The notes: a model not told the origin generated them from the sequence alone. Positions 45,654-56,879 are shown, numbered from the stretch's first letter. The stretch: DNA of 64,000 nucleotides from Tessaracoccus sp. OS52 (GCF_020687685.1 NZ_JAJEWM010000001.1:310001-374000), one strand, 5' to 3'. Program-made: numbers and translations.

Positions 45654-47117
45654 GTGCCACGAGCTGACGGACGCCTGAGCCTCGAAATCGACCCCATTGA
45701 GCGGAAGCCGCAGGATGAGTGCGGCGTCTTCGGGGTCTGGGCTCCCGGCGAGCACGTCGCGGAACTGACCTACTACGGCCTGTTCGCGCTGCAACACCGG
45801 GGGCAGGAGTCCGCCGGGATGGCCGTGTCCAACGGCCAGCGAATCATGGTGTTCAAGGACATGGGGCTGGTCTCCCAGGTGTTCAACGAGACCACCTTGA
45901 CGGCGCTGCGCGGGCACCTCTGCGTCGGCCACACGCGCTATTCCACGACGGGTGCCTCCGTCTGGCAGAACGCCCAGCCCACGTTCCGGCACGGCCCCCG
46001 GGGCGGCCTGGCCCTGGCGCACAACGGCAACCTGACCAACACCCTCGAACTCGAGGAGTGGCTGCGGGAACTTGACTCCGGTGAGAAGGTCCCGGAGAAG
46101 AAGACCATGGACTCCACCAACGACACCTCGCTGGTGACCGCGCTGATGGTGTCCTTCGGAGACGAACCCGTGGAGCAGGTGGCCATGAAGGTGCTGCCGC
46201 GGCTGCGCGGCGCGTTCTGCCTCACCTTCATGAACGAGAACACACTGTTCGCCGCCCGTGACCCGCAAGGCATCCGCCCGCTGGTGCTCGGCCGGCTGGA
46301 GCACGGCTGGGTGGTGGCCTCGGAGACCGCCGCGCTGGACATCGTCGGCGCCAGCTTCATCCGGGAGGTCGAACCCGGCGAGTTCATCGCCATCGACGAG
46401 GCCGGGCTGCGCTCCCAGCGGTTCGCGGAGGCCAGGCCCAAGGGCTGCCTGTTCGAGTACGTCTACCTCGCCAGGCCGGACACCACCATCGCCGGCCGTG
46501 GCGTCCACACCACCCGCGTGGAGATCGGCCGCGAGCTCGCCCGGGAGCACCCCGTCGACGCGGACCTCGTGATCCCGGTCCCGGAGTCGGGAACCCCGTC
46601 GGCCATCGGCTACGCGGAGGAGTCTGGCATCCCCTACGGGCAGGGCCTGGTAAAGAACGCCTACGTCGGCCGGACCTTCATCCAGCCCAGCCAGACCATC
46701 AGGCAGCTGGGAATCCGGCTGAAGCTCAACCCGCTGCGGGAGATCATCGCGGGCAAGCGGCTCGTGGTGGTCGACGACTCGATCGTGCGCGGCAACACCC
46801 AGCGGGCGCTGGTGCGGATGCTGCGGGAGGCCGGTGCGGCGGAGGTCCACGTCCGGATCTCGTCCCCGCCGGTGGAGTGGCCATGCTTCTACGGCATCGA
46901 CTTCTCCACCCGCGCGGAGCTCATCGCGCCGGGTCTGACCGTCGAGGAGATCTGCCGCTCCATCTCGGCCGACAGTCTCGGCTACATCTCCCTCGAGGGG
47001 CTCACCCGCGCCACCACCATCGCGCCGGAGCGGCTGTGCCGGGCCTGCTTCGATGGCGTCTACCCAGTCCCCATCCCACCCGAGCAGGCAGAACTGCTGA
47101 AGCTGGAGGAGAAGTGA
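45654..47117 (+). CDS. purF: Amidophosphoribosyltransferase
   Basis: This 487-residue enzyme makes phosphoribosylamine from PRPP and glutamine, the committed step of purine synthesis. A propeptide of 22 residues precedes the catalytic Cys23 (DECGVFG). The PRPP-binding motif VVVDDSIVRGNT is near residue 370. The C-terminal Cys residues in EWPCFYGID and LCRACFDG fit the [4Fe-4S]-containing Bacillus-type enzyme, which is oxygen-sensitive and made as a precursor. The start is GTG with a leaderless -10 box. The stop overlaps the purM GTG. Confidence 0.96.
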   Translation: MPRADGRLSLEIDPIERKPQDECGVFGVWAPGEHVAELTYYGLFALQHRGQESAGMAVSNGQRIMVFKDMGLVSQVFNETTLTALRGHLCVGHTRYSTTGASVWQNAQPTFRHGPRGGLALAHNGNLTNTLELEEWLRELDSGEKVPEKKTMDSTNDTSLVTALMVSFGDEPVEQVAMKVLPRLRGAFCLTFMNENTLFAARDPQGIRPLVLGRLEHGWVVASETAALDIVGASFIREVEPGEFIAIDEAGLRSQRFAEARPKGCLFEYVYLARPDTTIAGRGVHTTRVEIGRELAREHPVDADLVIPVPESGTPSAIGYAEESGIPYGQGLVKNAYVGRTFIQPSQTIRQLGIRLKLNPLREIIAGKRLVVVDDSIVRGNTQRALVRMLREAGAAEVHVRISSPPVEWPCFYGIDFSTRAELIAPGLTVEEICRSISADSLGYISLEGLTRATTIAPERLCRACFDGVYPVPIPPEQAELLKLEEK

Positions 47118-48154
47118 AACCAAGCGCCTACGCCGCCGCCGGCGTCGACATCGAGGCCGGGGACCGCGCCGTCGAGCTGATGAAGGCCTCGGTTGCCCGC
47201 AGCCGCCGCCCCGAGGTGCTCGGGGGCCTGGGAGGCTTCGCCGGCTTCTTCGACGCAGCCGCGCTGAAGGACTTCCGCCACCCGGTACTGGCCACCTCGA
47301 CCGACGGTGTCGGCACCAAGGTGGCCATCGCGCAGGCGATGGACAAGCACGACACCATCGGCTTCGACCTGGTGGGCATGCTCGTGGACGACCTGGTGGT
47401 CGTCGGCGCCGAGCCGTTGTTCGTCACCGACTACATCGCCACCGGAAAGGTGGTGCCGGAACGGATCGCCGCCATCGTCGGGGGCATCGCCGACGCCTGC
47501 GTCGCGGCCGGTTGCTCCCTCGTCGGTGGCGAGACCGCGGAGCACCCCGGACTCCTGGGAGCCGACGAGTACGACATCGCCGGCGCCACCACCGGCGTCG
47601 TGGAGAAGGACGAGATCCTTGGCGCCCACCGGATCGTCGCTGGCGACGTGGTCCTGGGCATGGCCTCCTCGGGGCTGCACTCCAACGGCTACTCCCTGGT
47701 GCGCCACGTACTGCTGGAGCGGGCCGGCTGGTCGCTCGATCGGCACGTTGACGAACTCGGAAGGACACTTGGGGAGGAACTGCTGGAACCCACGCGGCTC
47801 TACGCCCTGGACGTGCTGGACCTGATCAAGCGGGTCGAGGTCCACGCCTTCAGTCACGTCACCGGCGGCGGCCTCGTGAACAACCTGGCCCGGGTGATCC
47901 CCGACGGGGCCCGCGCAGTCCTGCGCCGCGACTCCTGGACGCCCGGTCCCATCTTCCAGTTGGTGCAGCAGGTGGGCCAGCTGAGCCAGGCCGACGTCGA
48001 CGCCACCCTCAACATGGGTGTGGGCATGGTGGCGGTCCTGCCTGCCGACGGCGTGGACGCTGCGATCGCCGCCTTGGCGGAGCGGGGCGTGGAGAGCTGG
48101 GTCCTTGGTGACGTGCAGGCCCACGACGGCGCCGGCGCGGCCGAACTGATCTGA
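47114..48154 (+). CDS. purM: Phosphoribosylformylglycinamidine cyclo-ligase (AIR synthetase)
   Basis: This 346-residue enzyme closes the imidazole ring: FGAM plus ATP gives AIR. Family motifs are YAAAGVDIEAGDRAVELMK, STDGVGTKVAIAQ, VGMLVDDLVVVGAEPLF, GGETAEHPGLL and VTGGGLVNNLARV. The GTG at 47114 overlaps the purF stop, and a GGAGGA ribosome site lies just before it. It is the last pur gene in the window; the genes for steps 3, 6, 9 and 10 other than those listed are elsewhere. Confidence 0.96.
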   Translation: MKPSAYAAAGVDIEAGDRAVELMKASVARSRRPEVLGGLGGFAGFFDAAALKDFRHPVLATSTDGVGTKVAIAQAMDKHDTIGFDLVGMLVDDLVVVGAEPLFVTDYIATGKVVPERIAAIVGGIADACVAAGCSLVGGETAEHPGLLGADEYDIAGATTGVVEKDEILGAHRIVAGDVVLGMASSGLHSNGYSLVRHVLLERAGWSLDRHVDELGRTLGEELLEPTRLYALDVLDLIKRVEVHAFSHVTGGGLVNNLARVIPDGARAVLRRDSWTPGPIFQLVQQVGQLSQADVDATLNMGVGMVAVLPADGVDAAIAALAERGVESWVLGDVQAHDGAGAAELI

Positions 48155-48155
48155 G

Positions 48156-48563
48156 TCAGGACCCGCGCAGCACCGCCAGGAGCGCCTCACCGTAGGCGTT
48201 CTCCGGGTCGTCCTCGGTGAAGGTCTGGTCGCCCCCGGCGACGTCGACGGTGACCTCGAACCCCCTCGTTCGGTCCAGCCTGACGAGGGACCTGAACGCC
48301 GCCCCGAGCGCCTGGCGGAGCTGGCCCTCGTTCGGCAGCCAGACCGTCTTCTCCTGGGCGACCGAATCGAGTGCCCATTCGGTGGTCCCGTTGAACGCGA
48401 AGACGGTGCCCGTCTCAAGCCGTCGTGGTTCGATGACCATGTCAGCGAGGTGGAACAGGTCGTCCACCATTTCGGGAGCGGTCACGACGAACCTGTCCCC
48501 GGCCGCTGGCTGCCACGCCAGGCCGGCCTCGCGCAATTCGAGCGCCAGCGCTAGATCAATCAC
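48156..48563 (-). CDS. Small conserved protein of the kind annotated as CpaE-like in actinobacteria
   Basis: This 135-residue cytosolic protein has no known function. From memory similar proteins (DLALALELREAGLAW, GDRFVV, GTTEWALDSV, WLPNEGQLRQAL) are widespread in actinobacteria and are sometimes labelled pilus assembly protein CpaE, although they lack an ATPase domain. I see no Walker motif. The start is set at the GTG 48563 because a TAGGGT -10 box lies seven bases upstream; the longer frame to 48608 has no ribosome site. Its stop is one base away from the purM stop, convergent. Confidence 0.7.
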   Translation of the reverse strand: MIDLALALELREAGLAWQPAAGDRFVVTAPEMVDDLFHLADMVIEPRRLETGTVFAFNGTTEWALDSVAQEKTVWLPNEGQLRQALGAAFRSLVRLDRTRGFEVTVDVAGGDQTFTEDDPENAYGEALLAVLRGS

Positions 48564-48570
48564 GATTTCC

Positions 48571-48576
48571 ACCCTA
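48571..48576 (-). promoter_or_regulatory. -10 element, leaderless small conserved gene
   Basis: On the minus strand TAGGGT ends seven bases before the GTG at 48563. Confidence 0.4.
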
Positions 48577-48662
48577 CGCGCCCGCAGAATATGTATCCGG
48601 GACACCAAATATGTTAGGGTCGTAATCGCTCAGCCGACTCGCCTCGAATGAGCCCACGAGCC

Positions 48663-48697
48663 CCGGCCCCGCACGTTCCCCCGACGCGCGGGGCCGG
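48663..48697 (-). terminator. Hairpin downstream of glycogen phosphorylase
   Basis: A perfect 10-bp GC-rich stem (CCGGCCCCGC with its complement, 15-base loop) lies 13 bases after the stop of the minus-strand phosphorylase gene. It lacks a T-run, as is common for actinobacterial terminators. Confidence 0.5.
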
Positions 48698-48710
48698 TTC
48701 GCGTCCAGCG

Positions 48711-51200
48711 TCAGCGCACCGGCTTCGCGTGCCAGATCCGGTCCAGGTAGTCGCGCATGGACCGGTCGGAGCTGAAGAAGCCCGTGCGCGCCACGTTCAG
48801 GATCGCGGAGCGGGTCCAGGCCTCATGATCCGCATACTTCGCCTCGACGGCGTCCTGCGCGTCGAGGTAGCTGGCGAAGTCGGCGAAGGCCATGAAGCGG
48901 TCCTCGTTCAGCAGGCTGCCTGTGACCGACTCGAACGCCGAGGTGTCGCCTCGTGAGAACGCTCCGGAGTTGATGAGGTCGATCGTCGCCCTCAGGTTCT
49001 CGTCGCCCTCGTAGTAGGAGCGGGGACGGTAGCCGTTGTCGCGCAGTGCCGCGGCGGTGGGCTCGTCCATCCCGAAGAGGAAGAAGTTCTCATCCCCGAC
49101 GAGCTCGCGGATCTCGACGTTGGCGCCGTCGTCGGTTCCGATGGTGAGGGCGCCGTTGAGGGCGAACTTCATGTTGCCCGTGCCGGAGGCCTCCATGCCC
49201 GCGAGGGAGATCTGCTCGGACAGGTCCGCGGCCGGGATCAGCGTCTGGGCAAGGGTCACGTTGTAGTTCGCCGGGAACGCGATCCGCAGGCGGCCCTCCA
49301 GCCTGTCGTCGGCGTTCACGGCCGCCGCAACTGCGTTGATCAGGTGGATGATGTCCTTCGCGAGCTTGTAGCCGGGCGCTGCCTTGGCCCCGAACACCAC
49401 CGTGCGCGGGACGAGGTCCTCGAGCTTCCGACGGCCCGAGAGCACCTGCTCGTAGAGCGAGACCACGTGCAGGAGCTTGAGGGTCTGGCGCTTGTACTCG
49501 TGGAGGCGCTTGACCATCACGTCGAGCATGTGGTCCGGCGGGAGGAAGATTCCGTCCCGCTTGGCCAGCACGTCCTGTAGGCGGGCCTTGTTGGCCGCCT
49601 TCACCTCGCGGAACGCCTCGCGGAACCCTGCGTCGTCGACGTGGGCCTCAAGGCCGCGGAACTGCTCCAGATCCGTGACCCAGCCATGGCCGATCCGGCT
49701 CGAGACGAGCTCGGAGAGCTTCGGGTTGGCCTGGCGCACGAACCTGCGGGGCGTGACCCCGTTGGTGACATTGGTGAACTTGTCAGGCCACAGCTCGGAG
49801 AAGTCCGGCAGCACCTTGTCGCGCAGCAGCTGGCTGTGCAGGGCCGCGACACCGTTTACCTTGGAACCGGCGACGGTGGCCAGGTGCGCCATGCGCACCG
49901 ACGGGGTGGGGTGCTGCGTCACGATCGACATGCGGCGAGCGCGCTCCTCGTCGCCGGGGAAGGCGGCGCGCACCTCGGCCATGAACTGCTCGTTGATCTG
50001 GTTGATGATCTGCAGGTGGCGGGGGAGGAGCCGGCCGAGCAGGTCGGTGGACCAGACCTCCAGGGCTTCGGGCAGCAGGGTGTGGCAGGTGTAGGCGAAG
50101 CAGGACTTCGTGACCTCCCAGGCCTCCTCCCACTCGAAGCCGCGCTCGTCGACGAGGATGCGCATCAGCTCGGGCACCGCGATCACCGGGTGGGTGTCGT
50201 TCAGCTGGAAGATGATGCGGTCAGCGAGGTTGTGCAGGTCGAACCCGGGCTCGAGCTCATGGTCGATGAAGTCACGCAGGGAGCAGGCGACGAAGAAGTA
50301 CTGCTGCTGGAGGCGCAACTCCTTGCCCTGCGGCGTCGAGTCCTCCGGGTAGAGCACCTTGGAGATGTTCTCTGCGAAGGTCTGGGCGCGGACGGCCTCG
50401 ACGTAGTCGCCGGCGTTGAAGGTCTGCAGGTCGAACTGCTGCTTTGCCCGGGCGCCCCACAGCCGCAGCGTGTTGACGCGATCCGTGTCGTAGCCGGGCA
50501 CCAGGTAGTTGTAGGGCAGGCCCATCACGTTCCACGCGGGGATCCACCGGGTGTGCTGGCGGCCGTGCTCGTCTGTCCACGTGTCCGTGTGTCCACCGAA
50601 GTTCACCTGGACGGCATGCTCGGGGTGGACGAACTCCCACGGGGACTCCAGGGCGAGCCAGGAATCCGCCTCCTCAACCTGCCGCCCCTCGACGAAGGTC
50701 TGGCGGAAGATGCCGTACTCGTAGCGGATGCCGTAGCCGATGCAGGGCACGTCCATGGTGGCGAGCGAGTCGATGAAGCAGGCCGCCAGGCGTCCCAGGC
50801 CACCGTTGCCAAGGCCCGGTTCGACCTCCTTGGCGCGCACCTCGTCGATGTCGATGCCGTGCTTGGACAGCGCCTCCTCAACGACCTCGACGAGATCCGT
50901 GGCCAGCAGGGCGTTGTCGAACTGGCGACCCAGGAGGTACTCGGCAGAAAGGTATCCCACGACCTTCGGCCTCACGCGGCGATCGAGTGCCTTGGTGGCC
51001 AGCCACTCGTCCATCAGGTAGTGGCGCACCGCGCTGGCGGCCGCCTGATAGCGGTCCTGGGCGCTCGCTTCAGTCAGGTCCACGCCCTGCCGGTTGTGCA
51101 GTTCGCGTATGAATTCGGTCACGAAGCCAGCCACGGTGTGGCGGGGATCGTCGACGATGGTGAGCGGTTTTGAACCGTTGCTGAAAGTTTCCTGCGACAT
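48711..51200 (-). CDS. glgP: Glycogen/maltodextrin phosphorylase
   Basis: This 829-residue GT35 enzyme removes glucose units from glycogen or maltodextrin as glucose-1-phosphate. The cofactor region EASGTGNMKFALNGALTIGT contains the Lys that binds pyridoxal phosphate. GNGGLGRLAACFIDS, GYGIRYEYGIF and TNGVTPRRF are typical family segments. The length matches bacterial GlgP/MalP. The ATG at 51200 has a TAGGCT -10 box seven bases upstream and no ribosome site, so it is probably leaderless. It may act together with the maltose importer 5 kb away, but it is a single-gene unit. Confidence 0.94.
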   Translation of the reverse strand: MSQETFSNGSKPLTIVDDPRHTVAGFVTEFIRELHNRQGVDLTEASAQDRYQAAASAVRHYLMDEWLATKALDRRVRPKVVGYLSAEYLLGRQFDNALLATDLVEVVEEALSKHGIDIDEVRAKEVEPGLGNGGLGRLAACFIDSLATMDVPCIGYGIRYEYGIFRQTFVEGRQVEEADSWLALESPWEFVHPEHAVQVNFGGHTDTWTDEHGRQHTRWIPAWNVMGLPYNYLVPGYDTDRVNTLRLWGARAKQQFDLQTFNAGDYVEAVRAQTFAENISKVLYPEDSTPQGKELRLQQQYFFVACSLRDFIDHELEPGFDLHNLADRIIFQLNDTHPVIAVPELMRILVDERGFEWEEAWEVTKSCFAYTCHTLLPEALEVWSTDLLGRLLPRHLQIINQINEQFMAEVRAAFPGDEERARRMSIVTQHPTPSVRMAHLATVAGSKVNGVAALHSQLLRDKVLPDFSELWPDKFTNVTNGVTPRRFVRQANPKLSELVSSRIGHGWVTDLEQFRGLEAHVDDAGFREAFREVKAANKARLQDVLAKRDGIFLPPDHMLDVMVKRLHEYKRQTLKLLHVVSLYEQVLSGRRKLEDLVPRTVVFGAKAAPGYKLAKDIIHLINAVAAAVNADDRLEGRLRIAFPANYNVTLAQTLIPAADLSEQISLAGMEASGTGNMKFALNGALTIGTDDGANVEIRELVGDENFFLFGMDEPTAAALRDNGYRPRSYYEGDENLRATIDLINSGAFSRGDTSAFESVTGSLLNEDRFMAFADFASYLDAQDAVEAKYADHEAWTRSAILNVARTGFFSSDRSMRDYLDRIWHAKPVR

Positions 51201-51207
51201 GGGTTTC

Positions 51208-51213
51208 AGCCTA
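51208..51213 (-). promoter_or_regulatory. -10 element, leaderless glgP promoter
   Basis: On the minus strand TAGGCT lies seven bases before the ATG at 51200. Confidence 0.45.
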
Positions 51214-51280
51214 GGACACCGGGGCAAGACACGCACAAGGGGCTCGGTACAACAATCTCTGAAACGGTGCCCGGCGTTGC

Positions 51281-51310
51281 TTGACGGTTCAACCTTCCTC
51301 GTGCTAGGAT
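51281..51310 (+). promoter_or_regulatory. Sigma-70-type promoter of the YceI gene
   Basis: TTGACG (51281-51286) and TAGGAT (51305-51310) are 18 bases apart and close to consensus. The predicted leader is about 47 nt, with GAGGAG before the ATG at 51364. This contrasts with the leaderless promoter of the divergent glgP. Confidence 0.6.
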
Positions 51311-51363
51311 GATTTCAGTTTCAACCACTTCCGCCGGACCGCCGGCAGCACCGAGGAGATCGC

Positions 51364-52062
51364 ATGACCGACACCCTGAACCAGCTCGCCAACACCCCGG
51401 CCCAGCTCACGGGCAGCTACACGCTGGATCCCAGCCACACCCAGATCGGGTTCGTCGCGCGTCACGCGATGATCACCAAGGTCCGTGGCACCTTCACCAA
51501 GTTCGAGGGCAGCGCGTCCTCGCAGCCGAACCTGGAGGGCGCGGCGCTGTCGCTCACCATCCAGGCTGCTTCCGTCGACACCCGCAACGCGGACCGTGAC
51601 GCCCACCTGCGCGGCGAGGACTTCTTCGACGTGGAGAAGTACCCGACCATCACCTTCACCTCCACCTTCATCTCGGCCGTCGATGCGGAGACCGTCCACG
51701 TCGAGGGTGAGCTCACCATCAAGGACGTCACCCGTCCCGTCGCGATCGACTTCGACTACGAGGGTGCCGCTGTGGACCCGTTCGGCAACGAGCGCGTCGG
51801 AATCTCCGGTGAGCTCGTCGTCAACCGCAAGGACTTCGGACTTGAGTGGAACGCAGCCCTCGAGACCGGCGGCGTGCTGGTCTCCGAGAAGGTCACCCTC
51901 TTCTTCGAGGTCTCGGCCATCAAGGACGTCGCCCAGGCCTCGGCCGACGACGCGGCCGCCATCGAGGCTCCCGTCGAGGAGCCCGCCGTGAAGCCGGCCC
52001 GCGCGGAGGCCGCGCCCGCCAAGGGTGGATTCGTCGGCTGGCTGAAGAAGGTCTTCAGCTGA
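51364..52062 (+). CDS. YceI-family lipocalin-like protein with a C-terminal amphipathic tail
   Basis: This 232-residue protein has a YceI domain at about residues 17-185 (SYTLDPSHTQIGFVARHAM, GEDFFDVEKYPTITF, FGLEWNAALETGGVLVSEKV). YceI proteins form a lipocalin-like barrel that binds isoprenoid or fatty-amide lipids. There is no signal peptide, so this member is cytosolic. A ~45-residue extension after the barrel is Ala/Glu/Pro-rich and ends in GFVGWLKKVFS, a short amphipathic helix that could attach the protein to the membrane. It has a strong promoter and its own terminator, so it is a well-expressed single gene. Confidence 0.88.
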   Translation: MTDTLNQLANTPAQLTGSYTLDPSHTQIGFVARHAMITKVRGTFTKFEGSASSQPNLEGAALSLTIQAASVDTRNADRDAHLRGEDFFDVEKYPTITFTSTFISAVDAETVHVEGELTIKDVTRPVAIDFDYEGAAVDPFGNERVGISGELVVNRKDFGLEWNAALETGGVLVSEKVTLFFEVSAIKDVAQASADDAAAIEAPVEEPAVKPARAEAAPAKGGFVGWLKKVFS

Positions 52063-52087
52063 TCGGCTGCTAGTCCCTGAATCACGA

Positions 52088-52118
52088 CGGCGCCGCACCC
52101 GGAATGGGTGCGGCGCCG
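52088..52118 (+). terminator. Terminator after the YceI gene
   Basis: A perfect 13-bp GC-rich stem with a five-base loop lies 25 bases after the YceI stop codon. A weak pyrimidine-rich tail (CTGTCTCTTC) follows. Confidence 0.65.
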
Positions 52119-52205
52119 CTGTCTCTTCGGCCGGCGGCGAGGGGCGGTGGCTTTCGAGGGGGGTGGGCAGTGATGGGTGTTGGCGGGTACGAAAGGATCG
52201 CTGGC

Positions 52206-53138
52206 ATGGTGGACATGCTCGGTTCAGTGATTCCCATCGTCGCGCTCGTCGGCCTTGGGATCGTCCTGCGACGCACGCGGGTGCTCGACGACTGCGCCGT
52301 CGACGGGCTGAAGCGTCTCGTGGTGAGCGCCATCCTGCCCGCCGTCCTGTTCACCGCCTTCCTGGGCATCGAGTTTCGCGGTGAGTACGTTGCGGTCGTT
52401 CTCCTGGTCCTGACTCTGTGTGTGTTCCTGCTGGGAGTCGGTCATCTGGTCCGCCGGCCGCTGGGAGGCTCCGGGGTCATCCCGTTCCTGTTCACCGGCT
52501 TCGAGTTCGGGATGGTGGGGCTGGCGCTGTTCACCGCGGCGTTCGGGGTCTCCGAACTCCCGGTTGCCGGCATGGTGGGCCTCGGCCACGAGTTCTTCAT
52601 CTGGTTCATCTTCGTGACGCTGCTGCGGCGCCGGATGGCGGGCAGGGTTTCCGTGGCCGCGACGATGCGGTCCTTCGCAACCTCGCCGGTGATCCTGGCG
52701 ATCGCGGCGGGGCTGGTACTGAATCTGCTGGGGGGTTCGCGCTGGCTCGAGGGGAACGTGATCGGGGCGGCGTTCCTGCAGCTGGTGGGCTATCTCGCCG
52801 CCATGATCGTTCCCGTGATCCTGATCGTGGTGGGCCACGGCACCCGGCTCACGCGGGCGGGCGTCCGGCAGGCCGCGCCCCTGGTGGCAGCGCGGTTCGC
52901 GTTGATGCTCGCCCTCGCGCTGCTGGTCAACCACTTGGTCATCCGGACCTGGCTGGGGCTGCCGCCGATCGTCGAGGCGGCCGTGTTCACCCTGCTCATC
53001 CTGCCCCCGCCGTTCATCGTGCCCATCTACCTCCCACGCGAACGCCGCGACGAGATCACCCTGGCCAACAATGTGTTGAGCCTGCACACGGTGATCAGCG
53101 TCGCGGCGTTCGTGGTCTACGTTGCCGTGACCGGCTGA
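52206..53138 (+). CDS. AEC-family transporter (auxin efflux carrier-like)
   Basis: This 310-residue membrane protein has about ten hydrophobic helices in two five-helix halves. Typical AEC features are the start MLGSVIPIVALVGLGIVLRR (partial), the helix with FTGFEFGMVGLALFTAAFG, and the C-terminal LLILPPPFIVPIYLPRE. Bacterial members export or import small organic acids or amino acids such as malate; the substrate here is not known. The ATG at 52206 has GAAAGGA eight bases upstream; the open frame extends to 52104 but starts inside the preceding terminator. Confidence 0.8.
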   Translation: MVDMLGSVIPIVALVGLGIVLRRTRVLDDCAVDGLKRLVVSAILPAVLFTAFLGIEFRGEYVAVVLLVLTLCVFLLGVGHLVRRPLGGSGVIPFLFTGFEFGMVGLALFTAAFGVSELPVAGMVGLGHEFFIWFIFVTLLRRRMAGRVSVAATMRSFATSPVILAIAAGLVLNLLGGSRWLEGNVIGAAFLQLVGYLAAMIVPVILIVVGHGTRLTRAGVRQAAPLVAARFALMLALALLVNHLVIRTWLGLPPIVEAAVFTLLILPPPFIVPIYLPRERRDEITLANNVLSLHTVISVAAFVVYVAVTG

Positions 53139-53151
53139 ACCAGTCTCCAGA

Positions 53152-55365
<2,214 letters not shown>

Positions 55366-55429
55366 GTGGTCTCCTATGATCTCGGCGCGTCGCAGGACAG
55401 CTTAGCGACCCGTGGCCCGGGCGTGTTCT

Positions 55430-55457
55430 TTGGATTGTCCGCGACCTCCGGTAGCCT
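55430..55457 (+). promoter_or_regulatory. Possible promoter of the DUF3073 gene
   Basis: TTGGAT (55430-55435) and TAGCCT (55452-55457) are spaced by 16 bases and lie about 70 bases before the ATG. The -35 match is moderate. Confidence 0.35.
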
Positions 55458-55526
55458 ATGCCCCACGAGTTATTGACAGATTCCGCGGCAAGGCCGCGAG
55501 GGACAAAGCGAGGGGGTCGACCCGAT

Positions 55527-55763
55527 ATGGGGCGCGGCCGTGCAAAGGCGAAGCAGACCAAGGTGGCTCGCGATCTGAAGTATCGCCCAGTGGACACCGA
55601 TTTTGCGTCACTGGAGCGTGAGCTCAGAGGTGAGGACTACACCCAGCCGGAACCGGAGGAGATCCCCGACGCATACGCGGATCTTGCCGAGGAGTACGGC
55701 CACGGTGGAACCTACCTTGATGACGACGCAGCAGAGGACGACGAAGCCGACACCCGAGGCTGA
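55527..55763 (+). CDS. DUF3073 family small protein
   Basis: This 78-residue protein starts with the characteristic basic MGRGRAKAKQTKVARDLKY block, followed by an acidic tail (EEIPDAYADLAEEY, DDDAAEDDEAD). DUF3073 is a small actinobacteria-specific family of unknown function; the basic head suggests nucleic acid or ribosome binding, which is inference. An open frame upstream to 55458 adds non-family residues. The hydrolase gene begins 14 bases after its stop. Confidence 0.88.
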   Translation: MGRGRAKAKQTKVARDLKYRPVDTDFASLERELRGEDYTQPEPEEIPDAYADLAEEYGHGGTYLDDDAAEDDEADTRG

Positions 55764-55777
55764 GCGTCGGCCAACCC

Positions 55778-56728
55778 GTGTGGTCACCCGACTCGGAGCT
55801 TGACTCCTTCGAGGTTCGCACCCTCGAACTGCCCGACCTTCCCACTTACAACGGTGAGCAGGAGGGGTCGTTGTGCGCCACCGTGATCCGGCGCAACCCC
55901 CCGGCGTCGCCGCAGGCGGTTCTCTACGTCCACGGCTGGAGCGACTACTTCTTCCAGCGGCATCTGGCCGACGAGATGGCCGCGCTCGGTTACGACTTCT
56001 ACGCCATAGACCTGCACCGTTACGGCAGGTCCCTGCGCCCGGGTCACCTCGCGGGGTTCACCACGGACCTCTCGGAGTACTTCGACGAGTTGAACCGGGC
56101 CGCGGAACTGGTGGCCGACGAGGGGCACGGGGAGATCGTCGTCATGGGCCATTCGACCGGCGGGCTGGTCGCATCGCTGTGGGCCGACGCCAACCCGGGC
56201 CGGGTCAAGGCGATCGTGCTGAACTCGCCGTGGCTCGAACTGCAGGGCTATCCCGCGCTTCGTCCGGCCATTGCCCCCATGCTCACGGCCGTCGGGCAGC
56301 TCAACCCTCTGGCGGCCTTCCCGGTGGCTGAACTGGGGTTCTACCGGCGTTCCATCCACGCGGGTCAGGACGGGGAGTGGACCTACAACGAGAACTTCAA
56401 GGGCGACAGGGCCTTCATGGTCCGAGTGGGCTGGCTGGCCGCGATCATGGCCGGCCAGGCCACCGTCGCGGCCGGCCTGTCCATCGACGTGCCGATCATG
56501 GTGGCGCTCTCGAAGCGCACCGTCATCCCGCGGAAGTGGGGCGAGGAACTCAAGAAGGCTGACATCGTCCTCGACGTCGAGCGGCTCGCCTCCCGCGCGG
56601 CGTTCCTCGGCAATCACGTCACGCTGGTGCGAATCGCCGACGGGCTGCACGACCTGACCCTGTCCGCCCCGCCCGTGCGGGAGGCGTTCTTCGACGTCCT
56701 GGCGAGGTGGCTGTCGGCCTACGGCTGA
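55778..56728 (+). CDS. Alpha/beta hydrolase (S33 serine aminopeptidase/lysophospholipase-like)
   Basis: This 316-residue alpha/beta hydrolase has an oxyanion loop YVHGWSDYFF (50-59), the nucleophile elbow GHSTGG with Ser126, and the catalytic His in DGLHDLT near residue 289. The organisation resembles monoglyceride-lipase or S33-type hydrolases. No signal peptide is present. The start is the GTG at 55778, the only reasonable initiator before the first conserved strand, but no good ribosome site is visible; it may be translated by re-initiation after the DUF3073 gene. The substrate is unknown. Confidence 0.83.
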   Translation: MWSPDSELDSFEVRTLELPDLPTYNGEQEGSLCATVIRRNPPASPQAVLYVHGWSDYFFQRHLADEMAALGYDFYAIDLHRYGRSLRPGHLAGFTTDLSEYFDELNRAAELVADEGHGEIVVMGHSTGGLVASLWADANPGRVKAIVLNSPWLELQGYPALRPAIAPMLTAVGQLNPLAAFPVAELGFYRRSIHAGQDGEWTYNENFKGDRAFMVRVGWLAAIMAGQATVAAGLSIDVPIMVALSKRTVIPRKWGEELKKADIVLDVERLASRAAFLGNHVTLVRIADGLHDLTLSAPPVREAFFDVLARWLSAYG

Positions 56729-56745
56729 TCTGGGAGGAATGAAGA

Positions 56746-56769
56746 AACCCCGCCCACGCGGGCGGGGTT
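56746..56769. terminator. Bidirectional terminator between the hydrolase gene and the tRNA cluster
   Basis: A 10-bp stem AACCCCGCCC with its complement and a four-base loop lies 17 bases after the hydrolase stop. On the minus strand the stem is followed by TTCTTCATTCC, so it can end the tRNA transcript as well. Confidence 0.65.
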
Positions 56770-56776
56770 CATTCCG

Positions 56777-56850
56777 TGGCCAGGGCCGGGATCGAACCGG
56801 CGACCTTTCACTTTTCAGGCGAACGCTGCTACCAGCTGAGCTACCTGGCC
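56777..56850 (-). tRNA. tRNA-Phe (GAA)
   Basis: A full cloverleaf can be drawn. The 7-bp acceptor stem GGCCAGG pairs with its complement, the D-arm is GCTCAGCTGGTAGCAGC, the anticodon loop is CTGAAAA (anticodon GAA), the T-loop is GTTCGATCC and the discriminator is A. CCA is not encoded. It is the last of three minus-strand tRNA genes. Confidence 0.95.
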
Positions 56851-56879
56851 AGGTGGCTTTGCGCTGCTGCGCTTACCAG

